A stretch of 64,000 nucleotides of DNA from Palsa-883 sp963847615 (GTDB taxonomy: Bacteria; Pseudomonadota; Alphaproteobacteria; Acetobacterales; Acetobacteraceae), in assembly GCA_963847615.1 (NCBI GenBank), contig CAWKAN010000020.1, positions 620,001-684,000 on the forward strand, given 5' to 3'. Position 1 is the first letter of the stretch. The number at the start of each line of letters is the position of its first letter. The position numbers and the translations under genes are program-made. Of the stretch, positions 43,857-54,705 are shown in pieces. Below the pieces are notes generated by a model. It ran no database searches. It was not told the DNA's origin and saw only the letters and a program-made list of their open reading frames with translations.

Positions 43857-44932
43857 CCGCTCCCATCCTCGAAGTCGAAGCGCTGGCCAAGCACTATCCG
43901 GTGCGTCGTGGCATTGTGTTCGGCCGCGCGGTCGGCGTCGTGCGCGCGGTGGACGGCATCGCCTTCCGGCTCGACCGCGGCGAGACCCTGGCGCTGGTCG
44001 GTGAATCCGGTTGCGGCAAATCCACCACGGCACGGCTGGTGCTGCGGCTGATCGATCCCACCGCCGGGACCATCCGTTTCGAGGGCAGCGACATCACCGC
44101 GCTTGCCGGCGAAAAGCTGCGCAAGCTGCGGCGGCGCATGCAGATCGTGTTTCAGGACCCGTTCGCCTCGCTCAACCCGCGCATGACGGTGGGCGAGATC
44201 CTGGAAGAACCGCTGATCGTCCACGCGATCGGAACGCGCGCGGAACGGCGGGCGCGGGTGAACGAACTGCTGGGCCTGGTCGGCCTCGCGCCCTATCACG
44301 CGCAGCGCTACCCGCACGAATTCTCCGGCGGCCAGCGCCAGCGCATCGGCATCGCCCGCGCACTGGCGGTGGAACCCAGCCTGATCGTCTGCGACGAGCC
44401 GGTCTCGGCGCTGGATGTCTCGATCCAGGCCCAGGTGGTGAACCTGCTGAAGGACCTGCAGGCGCGGCTGGGCCTGTCCTACCTGTTCATCGCGCACGAC
44501 CTGGCGGTGGTGAAGCATGTCGCCGACCGGGTGGCGGTGATGTATCTCGGCCAGATCGTCGAGCTCGCGCGCAAGGACGATTTGTTCCGCGATCCGCGCC
44601 ATCCGTACACCCGCACCCTGCTGGCCGCGATCCCCCGCCCGGACCCGCACCGCGACACGCATCGGCAGATCGCCGGCGGCGACGTGCCCAGCCCGATGAA
44701 CCCGCCGCCGGGCTGCCGCTTCCACACCCGCTGCCCGTTCGTGATTGCGCGCTGCCGGGAGGAAGCGCCCGCGCTGGCGCGCTGGCGCGACGGCCACCTG
44801 ACCGCGTGCCATCGCGCGGCGGAGCTGCCGGCGACCGACGAGACCGTGGCAAGCCACGTCGCGCCCGCCGCGGCGCGGCGACTGGCGCTGTATGCCGAGC
44901 GGCGTGCGGCAACGGGCGCCGCCGCCGGGTGA
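43853..44932 (+). CDS. Opp/Dpp-type ABC transporter ATPase (DppF-like)
   Basis: 359-residue ATPase, the usual second partner of DppD-type proteins. Walker A GESGCGKSTTARLVLR, Q-loop MQIVFQDPFASLNPRM, signature YPHEFSGGQRQRIGIARALA, Walker B LIVCDEPVSALD, H-loop FIAHDLAVVKHVADRVAVM, and the C-terminal Cys-containing extension GCRFHTRCPFVIARC. The start overlaps the previous stop by four bases. Together the two would form the heterodimeric motor of a peptide-type importer, but membrane subunits must be encoded elsewhere. Confidence 0.9.
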
Positions 44933-44974
44933 GCAACTGCGAGAAAGCGGTTGCGGGCCGACCGGACGCGCGTA

Positions 44975-45141
44975 CACCTCCCGCGCTTCGCGGGCTTGGG
45001 CCGCGCAGAGCGGACCAAGGTCGCGGCGCGCAGCGACGCGGGTGAGGGCGGTGCCGCCTGCACCACCCTCACCCGTCTCGCTCCGCTCGCCGACCTTGGT
45101 CCGCTCTGCGCGGCCCAAGCCCGCGAAGGGCGGGAGAGGTG
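44975..45141. repeat. palindromic repeat between convergent genes, copy 2
   Basis: 167-bp imperfect inverted repeat homologous to 30573-30741 (shared blocks GCGGGCTTGGGCCGCG, GACCAAGGTCG, GGTGAGGG and their complements). It lies between the DppF-like gene (plus strand) and the LivM-like gene (minus strand), a position suited to a bidirectional terminator. Confidence 0.65.
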
Positions 45142-45180
45142 TCTCGCGGACGCGGCGATCCCGGTGACGATGAGCGCGCG

Positions 45181-46137
45181 CTAACTGTGCTTCCGCCGGA
45201 ACATGCCGAGCAGGCCGCGCTGGAAGAACAGCACGACCACCATGAAGAACACGCCGATGAACGACATCCAGTTCTCTGTCTGGCTCGACACGTAGTCCTG
45301 CAGCACGACGAAGATGGCCGCGCCGATCAGGGGCCCCCAGAAGCTGCGCATCCCGCCGAGCACCGCCATGATGACGAACTCCCCCGACTGGTCCCAGCGC
45401 AGGTTGTGCGGGTCGGCGAAATTGTTGAGCAGCGCATAAAGCGTGCCCGCGAGGCTGACAAAGGTGCAGGAGATCACCCAGGATATCCAGATATGGAGGT
45501 TCACGCGAATGCCCAGAAAGCGCGCGCGGCGCTCGTTGTCGCGGATCGCCAGCAGTGAGCGGCCGAAGGGCGAGCGCAGCAGCGCGGCCATGATACCGAC
45601 GGCGAGCGCGAAGCACCCCAGCACCAGATAGTAGAACACCGTCCGGTCGTGCAGAATATCCAGCGTGGCAAAACCAAGATCGACCGGCTCGCGATGCCAG
45701 CCGGACAGCCCGTCGTCGCCGCCGGTCACGCTGTTCCACCGGTAGGCGATGAAATAGAACACCTGGCCGAAGGCGATCGTCAGCATGGCGAAATAGATGC
45801 CCCGGCTGCGCACGATCACCAGCCCGAGCACCGCGGCGGCTACCGCGCCGGCGAGCACGCCGACCGCCATGCCGACCAGCGTGTTGGGGACCAGGTACTT
45901 GATGGTCAGGCCGGCGCCGTAGGCGCCCAGGCCGAAATAGGCTGCATGTCCGAACGACAGGACGCCAGTATAGCCGAGCAGGAAGTTCAGCGACATCGCC
46001 GCCAGCGCCAGGACCACGACCTGGATGCCGAGCTGCGTGTAGCCGCCGACCGCACCGATCCAGAACGGCATGGTGAGCAGCAGCGCCCAGACAATGGTGT
46101 CGCCCAGGCGCCTGTCGAGGCGCTTGTTAAGGGCCAT
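45181..46137 (-). CDS. branched-chain amino-acid type ABC permease (LivM-like)
   Basis: 318-residue membrane permease with 8-10 hydrophobic helices. Family blocks are LNFLLGYTGVLSFGHAAYFG near the N-terminus and GLAIRDNERRARFLGIRVNL-like EAA region (here SLLAIRDNERRARFLGI), ending with FFMVVVLFFQRGLLGMF. It forms the translocation pore with LivH. The ATG at 46137 overlaps the LivH stop (TGATG), so the two are translated together. Substrate of the system is unknown; such sets import branched-chain amino acids, amides, urea or aromatic acids. Confidence 0.9.
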   Translation of the reverse strand: MALNKRLDRRLGDTIVWALLLTMPFWIGAVGGYTQLGIQVVVLALAAMSLNFLLGYTGVLSFGHAAYFGLGAYGAGLTIKYLVPNTLVGMAVGVLAGAVAAAVLGLVIVRSRGIYFAMLTIAFGQVFYFIAYRWNSVTGGDDGLSGWHREPVDLGFATLDILHDRTVFYYLVLGCFALAVGIMAALLRSPFGRSLLAIRDNERRARFLGIRVNLHIWISWVISCTFVSLAGTLYALLNNFADPHNLRWDQSGEFVIMAVLGGMRSFWGPLIGAAIFVVLQDYVSSQTENWMSFIGVFFMVVVLFFQRGLLGMFRRKHS

Positions 46138-47003
46138 CAGAAGCGGCCCTCCTCGCCCAGCAGGCCGCGCGGGCGTATCGCCAGGACGAGGCCCATCAGG
46201 ACATAGATGACCACCTCGGACGCCGAGGGGAAGAACACGGTCGTGAGGCCCGAGGCGACGCCGATCAGCAGCCCGCCCAACAGCGTGCCTGGCAGGCTGC
46301 CGAGGCCGCCGATGATGATGGCGACGAAGCTCGGCATGATGAGCTCGCTGCCGATCGTCGGCTGCAATCCCAGCATGCCGGCCGCGAGCACGCCCGCCAG
46401 GCCAGCCAGATAGATGCCCAGGCCGAAATTGAAGGTGCGCAGCAGGCGCACGTTGACGCCGAGCGCCGACACCGTTTCGAGGTCGAGGGTGCCGGCGCGG
46501 ATGCGGATGCCGATGCGGGTCCAGGTCAGGAAGCAGAACAGCGCGAGCACGGTGAGCGTGACCAGCACAACCATGAACAGGCGATACCCGGTGAGGAAGA
46601 AGTATTGCGTGCTGAGCGGGGCCGACATCCACGCCGGCACCGAGAACGGCAAGGTCGCCGCGCCCCAGACGAACCGCGTTCCGTCCTCCAGCACGAAGGC
46701 GAGCCCGAAGGTGAACAGCAGGCTGTACAGCGGATCGCGGCCATACAGCCGGCGGATCAGGGTGCGCTCGAGGATCACGCCGATGACGGCGGTCAGGATC
46801 GGCGACAGCAGCAGCGCGCCCCAGAAGCCGATGGTGGGGATCAGCGAGTAGGCGAGGTAGCCGCCGACCGCGAGGAAGCCGCCATGGGCAAAGTTGATGA
46901 CGCCGGAGAGATTGAGGATCAGCGACAGGCCGAGCGCCATCAACGCATAGAACGCGCCGATGATGAGGCCGTTGAAGATATTGAACAGGATCAACTGGGT
47001 CAT
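46137..47003 (-). CDS. branched-chain amino-acid type ABC permease (LivH-like)
   Basis: 288-residue permease. Markers are NIFNGLIIGAFYALMALGLS at the N-terminus, SLILNLSGVINFAHGGFLAV and ETVSALGVNVRLLRTFNFGL, plus the family C-terminal IRPRGLLGEEGRF. Eight or so hydrophobic helices. It is preceded on the same strand by the binding-protein gene, with a stem-loop in the gap that may set the relative expression of the two. No LivG/LivF ATPase genes are present nearby. Confidence 0.91.
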   Translation of the reverse strand: MTQLILFNIFNGLIIGAFYALMALGLSLILNLSGVINFAHGGFLAVGGYLAYSLIPTIGFWGALLLSPILTAVIGVILERTLIRRLYGRDPLYSLLFTFGLAFVLEDGTRFVWGAATLPFSVPAWMSAPLSTQYFFLTGYRLFMVVLVTLTVLALFCFLTWTRIGIRIRAGTLDLETVSALGVNVRLLRTFNFGLGIYLAGLAGVLAAGMLGLQPTIGSELIMPSFVAIIIGGLGSLPGTLLGGLLIGVASGLTTVFFPSASEVVIYVLMGLVLAIRPRGLLGEEGRF

Positions 47004-47143
47004 GCGTCGCGGCGGGTCATTCGGGTGGCTCCAGTCTCACAGCAAAACGGCCCGCCTGCTCGATGCGCGGGCCGGTTCAAAACCAACGAACCGACGCTGG
47101 CGAAGCCCACCGTTGATCCGTTGATCCGTTGATCCCTCGGACG

Positions 47144-47171
47144 CCGGGCGCCGCGTTGCCACGGCGCCCGG
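47144..47171 (-). terminator. stem-loop between binding-protein and permease genes
   Basis: CCGGGCGCCG (47144-47153) pairs with CGGCGCCCGG (47162-47171) around an 8-nt loop, 15 bases after the binding-protein stop. Intercistronic hairpins at this place commonly protect or terminate the upstream message so that binding protein exceeds permease. No T-run follows in the direction of transcription, so attenuation rather than full termination is more likely. Confidence 0.5.
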
Positions 47172-47185
47172 TTCGCTCGCCGACG

Positions 47186-48448
47186 TCAGGCTGGCCACTT
47201 CATCTTGCAGCCGGTCTCGGCGACCGGCAGCGCGGCGTCCACGCCCTTCACCTCTTCGTCGACGACGAAGAGATCCTCGGGATCGTCCGTGCCCTTCTCC
47301 ACCGCATGGCCGACGTAGAGTGTCGGCATGAGCTGGTTGTCGCCCTCGCGATAGAACGGGTTGTTGGGCATCAACGCGATCTCGGGCGGCAGTTTGAAGT
47401 TCTGCAGGAACTTGGCCATCTTCTGCGCATCCAGCGACTTCGTGCCCTCGGCGGCGAGCGCGCAGGTCCAGACCGACACATAGCCGAACCAATGACGCGC
47501 GGTCGGCACCTTGCCGCCGGTCCGCTTGCGCATCTCGGTGACGAATTCCGCCAGGTGCGGCACGTTCGGCTGCTTCCAGTACCATTCGAAGACCCAGGTG
47601 CCGATGCGCGCCTCCGGCGGCAGGCCGTTGAGAACTTCGAGCTCCTGCTGTGCGCCGGCGATATGGAACCGCTTGTCGAGGCCGAACTGCACCGCCTGCT
47701 TCAGCGCGTTGACGGCGTCCTGCCCAGCCTGCAGGAAGATGACGACGTCCGGGTTGGCCGCCTGCGCCTTGATGAGATACGACGAGTAGTCGGTGGTGCC
47801 GAGCGGGGTCAGCGACGCGCCGACCTCGGTGCCGTTGTTCGCCTTCAGCGCTGCCTCGAAGCCCTGCTGCAGGGTATGGCCGAACGCGTAGTCGGGTGTC
47901 AGGAAATACCACTTCTTGCCGTACTTCCTGAACAGCGTGGCGGAGACCGCATCGGTCTCCATCCGCGTCGTGTTGCAGACCCGGAACACGTTCCAGTGGC
48001 AATCCGTGCCGGTTACGGAATCGGTGTGGCCGCCGGTCACGATGTGCAGGATGCCCGCCGCGTTCGACACCTCGCCGAGCGCGATCGCCATCGCCGAGTT
48101 CACGTTGCCGAGCAGGAAGGTGACCTTGTCGCGATCGATCAGCTTGTGCGCCTTCTGCACCGCGGTGCCGGTGTCGGCGCTGGTGGAATCTTCCGCCAGC
48201 AGCTCGACCTTGCGGCCGAGAATGCCGCCCTTGGCGTTGATCTGGTCAACCGCAAACTGGCAGCCGATCTGCTCGTTCTTGCCGAGCTCGGCATAGGTCC
48301 CGGTAAACGGATCGTTGAGGCCGATCTTGATGGTTTCGGCTGCCCGGGCCGAAATGACAAACGGCGCCGCGACCTGCGCGACGCCGGCGACAGCGGCAGC
48401 CTTGAGGATGGTGCGGCGGCCGATCGTGGATGGCTTAAGATGATCGAT
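47186..48448 (-). CDS. branched-chain amino-acid type ABC substrate-binding protein, no canonical start codon
   Basis: About 420-residue periplasmic Leu/Ile/Val-type binding protein: a TAT-like signal (GRRTILKAAAVAGVAQVAA), then ETIKIGLNDPFTGTYAELGK, the type I periplasmic fold with VEVLAEDST-like strands and YAFGHTLQQGFEAALKANNG. Between the in-frame stop at 48488 and the conserved N-terminus there is no ATG, GTG or TTG. AGGGAG lies seven bases before an ATC codon (48446-48448) where homologues have Met, so the start is either a rare ATC or a mutated or misread ATG. The first ordinary start is an internal GTG at 48160, which would remove the signal and the first domain. Confidence 0.8.
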   Translation of the reverse strand: MDHLKPSTIGRRTILKAAAVAGVAQVAAPFVISARAAETIKIGLNDPFTGTYAELGKNEQIGCQFAVDQINAKGGILGRKVELLAEDSTSADTGTAVQKAHKLIDRDKVTFLLGNVNSAMAIALGEVSNAAGILHIVTGGHTDSVTGTDCHWNVFRVCNTTRMETDAVSATLFRKYGKKWYFLTPDYAFGHTLQQGFEAALKANNGTEVGASLTPLGTTDYSSYLIKAQAANPDVVIFLQAGQDAVNALKQAVQFGLDKRFHIAGAQQELEVLNGLPPEARIGTWVFEWYWKQPNVPHLAEFVTEMRKRTGGKVPTARHWFGYVSVWTCALAAEGTKSLDAQKMAKFLQNFKLPPEIALMPNNPFYREGDNQLMPTLYVGHAVEKGTDDPEDLFVVDEEVKGVDAALPVAETGCKMKWPA

Positions 48449-48769
48449 CGTTTCGCTCCCTGTTTTCTTGGCCAGTTTTATCTCTGATCATCAAAGCACC
48501 ACACGCCGACTACCGCAAGCCGTAAAGCCGGTGTTTGGCGAGATGGCAGATTGATCCCCGCAACTTGCCCCCTGTTGCGCACGCCGCCGTCTGACCGGAT
48601 CGCCAGGGTCGATGGACCGGCCGATTTGACGACGCTTGCAGGCGAAGCGTAGGTCGAGCGCGACAGGTCACCTGCTGTCCACCCGCCGTCCATCTGCCGC
48701 CCATCTGGCGTCGCTGATGGGGTGACGGCTCGACCGCAGGCCGCAAAATGCGCCGTCGGCGAGACTGTT
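48449..48769. other. leader region of the binding-protein gene, nothing further identified
   Basis: It contains the ribosome-binding site AGGGAG for the minus-strand gene. No additional gene or clear operator was recognised. Confidence 0.4.
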
Positions 48770-49421
48770 CAGGTCCTGAAAGTTGCAAATGCGACGACCC
48801 TGACGACGCTCTTGGCCGAGAGGATCGGCCGACGGGCGCACGGAGCGGCTGCCCTTGGGCCCTGAAAACCAACGTCCCGCGCGGCAAGAGCCGGCGCGGT
48901 GACCGGTGGCTGCCGCCGCGCGACGCCGCAGCCCCGGCGTGTGGCGGGGGAGCGCGGCGACCGTGGCCGAAGGCCGCGACAGCGCCGCGATGCGGCGGCG
49001 GTCACCGCGATCTCCTGTGGGCCAAAGGGCCGGATTGTCCGAGCCCCGCGCGCGGCAGTTCGTTCTCCATGGAGAGCGCGCCGATCCGCTGCATCGCGGC
49101 GGCGAGCTCGACGCTTTTGCCGTCTGTCTCGCGCTGCTTGAGCGCGGCATCGATCGCCGCCTGCGCCCGCTCGCGCCAGCGCTCCAGGCGATACACGGGC
49201 ACGCCAGGTTCGCGCGCGAGAAACTCGCCCGGTTCGCCGCGCATCGGGCGCAGCACCACCTCGCGCTTGCGCGCCACGCTCCAGCGCTGCCCCGGCGCCA
49301 GCGGCCCCCCGCGCGACGCCGCAAACTGGCTGGTAGGCAGTATGGACGGGCTACGCCCGCCCACGTTGCCCACAGGCCCATCAGCCGATAAATTCACGCT
49401 CGATTTCTTGGGCGCGAGCAA
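48770..49421 (-). pseudogene. IS3-type transposase remnant
   Basis: The right part (49002-49421) encodes an OrfA-like helix-turn-helix segment: RWSVARKREVVLRPMRGEPG, VPVYRLERWRERAQAAID and a C-terminal LSMENELPRAGLGQ, matching IS3-family first proteins with a leucine-zipper-like end. The following 230 bases show only scattered, out-of-frame resemblance to an OrfB and no catalytic DDE block. No terminal inverted repeats could be paired. It is a decayed insertion element next to the nitroreductase promoter. Confidence 0.55.
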
Positions 49422-49506
49422 ATGCCTGGCTTCCAGCGATCAGCCCGGCTTGTGCGGTAGGCGCCGCCGAACCCCCACGCGTTGGCGACGTGAGGTGAGC
49501 AGGCGG

Positions 49507-49520
49507 TTGATCGAAGTCAA
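49507..49520. promoter_or_regulatory. FNR/FixK-type box
   Basis: TTGATCGAAGTCAA, one mismatch from TTGAT-N4-ATCAA. Centred about 108 bp upstream of the nitroreductase gene at 49622, which heads a plus-strand group with the MacA/MacB-like exporter. Confidence 0.6.
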
Positions 49521-49621
49521 TGCATCACCGCACCACCGTCCTAGGGTCCAGTGGCTTGATCGACGGCCCCTGCCGCCGACGCAGTTTTTTGCGAGGACCC
49601 CGGCTTACAGGAGGGTCACCG

Positions 49622-50296
49622 ATGCCGCTGCAAACCCGCCCCAAAATCGGCCCCGGCAAGAAGATTGCCACCTCGGCCCTCGCCGAGGGATCAGGACCGG
49701 CACTTACGCAGCCGCCGCAGTCGCCGATCGACCTGCCGGCGCCGCGCCAGGAGTTTGGCACCTCGCTCGCCAAGGCACTGCGCGCTCGACGCTCCAGGCG
49801 AGACTTCGATACCGCGCGCAGGCTACCGGCGAGGGTTCTCTCCGAGTTGCTCTGGTGCGCCTACGGGGTCAATCGGCCGGCAACCGCCGACCGCACCGCC
49901 CCGTCCTGGCGGCACGCGCGCGAAACCGAGATCTTCGTGGCAATGGCGGATGGCGTCTGGCGCTACGATCCGATCACGCAACGGCTGCTGCCGCATCTGG
50001 CGCGCGACATTCGCGCGGAGACCGGGGTGCAGGACTTCGTCGGCACCGCACCGGTGGACCTGATCTATGTGAGCGACGCCGAGCACCTGGGCGACCTGAC
50101 GCAAACCGAGCGCTACCGCGTGGCGAGCGCGGACACCGGTTTCATCGGCCAGAACGTCTATCTCTATTGCGCGGCAGAGGGGCTGGCCACCGTGTTCCGT
50201 GGCTCGCTCGATGCCAGGCGCCTCGCGCGGACCCTCGGGCTGGGTCCGACGCAGTTTGTCACCTTCGCCCAGACCGTCGGCTACCCCGCAGTGTAG
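49622..50296 (+). CDS. SagB-type/nitroreductase family protein
   Basis: 224-residue FMN-dependent nitroreductase-fold protein. It has the N-terminal FMN-binding LAKALRARRSRRDFDTARRL, LWCAYGVNRPATADRTAPSW, then a C-terminal GFIGQNVYLYCAAEGLATVF typical of the SagB/NfnB-like group. Such proteins reduce nitro compounds or oxidise peptide azolines. AGGAGGGT precedes the ATG at 49622. The gene precedes a MacA/MacB-type exporter on the same strand, and an FNR-type box suggests low-oxygen control. Substrate unknown. Confidence 0.83.
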   Translation: MPLQTRPKIGPGKKIATSALAEGSGPALTQPPQSPIDLPAPRQEFGTSLAKALRARRSRRDFDTARRLPARVLSELLWCAYGVNRPATADRTAPSWRHARETEIFVAMADGVWRYDPITQRLLPHLARDIRAETGVQDFVGTAPVDLIYVSDAEHLGDLTQTERYRVASADTGFIGQNVYLYCAAEGLATVFRGSLDARRLARTLGLGPTQFVTFAQTVGYPAV

Positions 50297-50300
50297 GAAG

Positions 50301-51623
50301 ATGCCTGAACCACAACCCTCCGACGTCCCCTCTGGCGCCCCCTCCGACGCCCCCTCCGACGCCCCCTCTGGCGCCATACTCGTGCCGCAGGTGGACCGAC
50401 AAACGCCGAGGGGGCCGTCGTCCGCATCCGCTCCCCGTCCGCGGTGGCGTCGTCGCGCGTGGCGCATCGGTGGCGCCTGTGTGCTGCTGGCCGTGGCTGC
50501 CGTCGTGGCATGGATCGCGTCTTACCCCTCGTCGTCGGTTCGTTACACCACGGCGGCGGTGACGCGCGGCGCGGTGACGCGTTCGGTGAGTGCGACTGGC
50601 ACCGTCAATCCGGTGCTCACGATCATCATTGGCACCTACGTCTCCGGCGTCATCCAGCAGTTGTTCTGCGACTACAACACGCAGGTCAAACAAGGGCAGG
50701 TCTGCGCGAAGATCGATCCGCGCAGCTATCAGGCGGTGGTCAACCAGGACAAGGCAAACCTCGACGTTGCCAAGGCACAGCTCGCGAAGGACCAGGCCAG
50801 CTTGGCCTACGCGCAGCTCAACTACACGCGGACCGCCAGCCTCGCGGCACACAGCTTCGCCTCGCAGGACGCCGCCGACAACGCGAAGAGCGTCTACGAG
50901 CAGGCCAAGGCCCAGATCGCGCTGGACGCGGCGACGATCGAGCAGCGTCAGGCGCAACTCGCCGCGTCGCAGGTGAACCTCGGCTATACCGATATCATTT
51001 CGCCAGTGGATGGCACCGTGGTGTCGCGCAACGTCACCATGGGGCAAACCGTGGCGGCGACGTTTCAGACCCCCACGCTGTTCCTGATCGCGACCGACCT
51101 GACCAAGATGCAAGTGGACACGAATGTCAGCGAAAGCGATATCGGTGCCATCAAGGAAGGCAACGCGGCGCGATTCACCGTGGACGCATTCCCCAACCGG
51201 ATGTTTCAAGGCGCCGTGGCGCAGGTGCGCCAGTCGCCGCAGACCGTACAGAATGTGGTGACCTACGACGTCGTGGTCGGTGTGGACAACACCGATCTCG
51301 CGCTTAAGCCGGGCATGACGGCGTCGGTGCAGGTCATCATCGCCGAGCGCACCGACGTTGTCCGCGTCCCCGACCAGACGCTGCGCTTCACCCCGGGCGG
51401 TATCCCGATCGGCGTCACGCCAGTGCCCGCCACCGGCCCGCCGCAGGACCGGGTTTGGCTGCTGCGCAACGGCAAGCCGACGCAAGTCGCGGTCGTTCGC
51501 GGGCTGGACGACGACACCAACACCGAGATCGCGCGGGGCGACCTGCACCCTGGCGATCAGGTCATCGTCGGCGAGCAGCGCACGGGCGCGTCGGGCGGTG
51601 CGTTGCCCGTGCCGCGGCTGTAG
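50301..51623 (+). CDS. HlyD/MacA-type periplasmic adaptor subunit
   Basis: 440 residues: a cytoplasmic N-terminus with a tandem repeat of PSDAP/PSGAP units (about residues 6-25, encoded by GACGCCCCCTCC copies), a transmembrane helix (about 55-75), then the adaptor with lipoyl half-motifs (TYVSGVIQQLFCDYNTQVKQ, IISPVDGTVVSRNVTMGQTV). Between them is a coiled-coil hairpin (DKANLDVAKAQLAKDQASLA). It joins an inner-membrane ABC exporter to the outer membrane. It lies four bases after the nitroreductase stop and 16 bases before the MacB-like gene. Confidence 0.88.
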   Translation: MPEPQPSDVPSGAPSDAPSDAPSGAILVPQVDRQTPRGPSSASAPRPRWRRRAWRIGGACVLLAVAAVVAWIASYPSSSVRYTTAAVTRGAVTRSVSATGTVNPVLTIIIGTYVSGVIQQLFCDYNTQVKQGQVCAKIDPRSYQAVVNQDKANLDVAKAQLAKDQASLAYAQLNYTRTASLAAHSFASQDAADNAKSVYEQAKAQIALDAATIEQRQAQLAASQVNLGYTDIISPVDGTVVSRNVTMGQTVAATFQTPTLFLIATDLTKMQVDTNVSESDIGAIKEGNAARFTVDAFPNRMFQGAVAQVRQSPQTVQNVVTYDVVVGVDNTDLALKPGMTASVQVIIAERTDVVRVPDQTLRFTPGGIPIGVTPVPATGPPQDRVWLLRNGKPTQVAVVRGLDDDTNTEIARGDLHPGDQVIVGEQRTGASGGALPVPRL

Positions 51624-51638
51624 CCCGGTCGGATCGCG

Positions 51639-53722
<2,084 letters not shown>

Positions 53723-53726
<4 letters not shown>

Positions 53727-54658
53727 CGCGATCCGAATTCAGGCGCGCCATGCTGTGGTTGAGCTTCGCCTTCGCGGCACCGGTGCTGTGGGCGATATCC
53801 ACCCACATCGACAAGTACCTCGTCGATCGCTACTTCCACAGCGGCAGCGTCGCCGTCCTGCTGGTCTTCACCGGCGTGACCGGCTCGCTTCTTGCGCCAG
53901 CGATATGGTTGCTGGGTCCTGGGCTGCTCGTCCTGAATCTGCCGAGCGTGTTGCTGATCATCGCGTCCGGCGCGTTGTCGATGCTGGCCATGTTACTCTA
54001 TCTGGGCGCGCTGCAGACCGAGGAAGCGTCGGTCGTCGTGCCCTGGTTCCAGGCGGCCCCGCTGTTCGGCTACGGGCTCGGCTATATGCTCCTCGGCGAA
54101 ACCCTCTCGCCGCGGCAGATGCTGGGCGGCGCCGTGATCGTTGCCGCCACCGTGCTGCTGACGCTGAAAGGTGCCGCCAGCTCCGGCAGGTTCAACCTGC
54201 GTCTGGTCGTGCTGATGCTCGGCAGCGCGCTGCTGGTCGCGCTCAGCACGGCGATCTTCAAACTGTTCGCCATCCGCGACGAGTTCTGGACCACGACCGC
54301 CTGGACCGGCGTCGGCCAGGCGCTGTTCGGCCTGGCACTGCTCGCGCGCCCGGCGACCTGGCGCGAGCTGAATTCCATGCTCCATGACAATGCGGCTGTG
54401 GTGCTGACGGTGAACGCCACCAATGAGGCGATCAATCTCGGTGGTCTGCTGGCGCAACGCTACGCACTGCTGCTGGCGCCGCTGAGCCTGGTGCAAGCGA
54501 TCGGCGGCACCGTTTCGTTGTTCGTATTCCTGTTCGGCTGCGGGCTGTCCCTGGCCGCTCCGGCGCTGGGAAGGGAAGACCTGTCGCCGCCGAATCTGCT
54601 GCGCAAGGCCGTGGCCGCGGGCCTCGTCGCGATCGGCGTCAGCCTGGTCAGCGGATGA
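53723..54658 (+). CDS. EamA/DMT superfamily transporter
   Basis: 311-residue membrane protein with about 10 helices in two EamA-type halves. The first includes GALQTEEASVVVPWFQAAPL, GYGLGYMLLGETLSPRQMLG and ALSMLAMLLYLGALQ. The start overlaps the MacB stop by four bases (ATGA), so it is cotranslated. DMT carriers move amino acids, nucleotide sugars or metabolites; the substrate here is unknown. Its presence in the MacAB group suggests export or uptake of the same compound. Confidence 0.83.
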
Positions 54659-54705
54659 GGGCGCCTGGCGGGATGCCGGGCACTTCGTCTCGTCCGGCCA
54701 GTGCG

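Noticed and set aside
47111..47135. Three copies of CGTTGATCC as a possible regulator site
   Set aside because: Only three short copies downstream of a gene stop, no dyad symmetry and no promoter context.
48770..49000. IS3 OrfB
   Set aside because: Only weak resemblance in several frames and no catalytic residues; not annotated as a separate gene.
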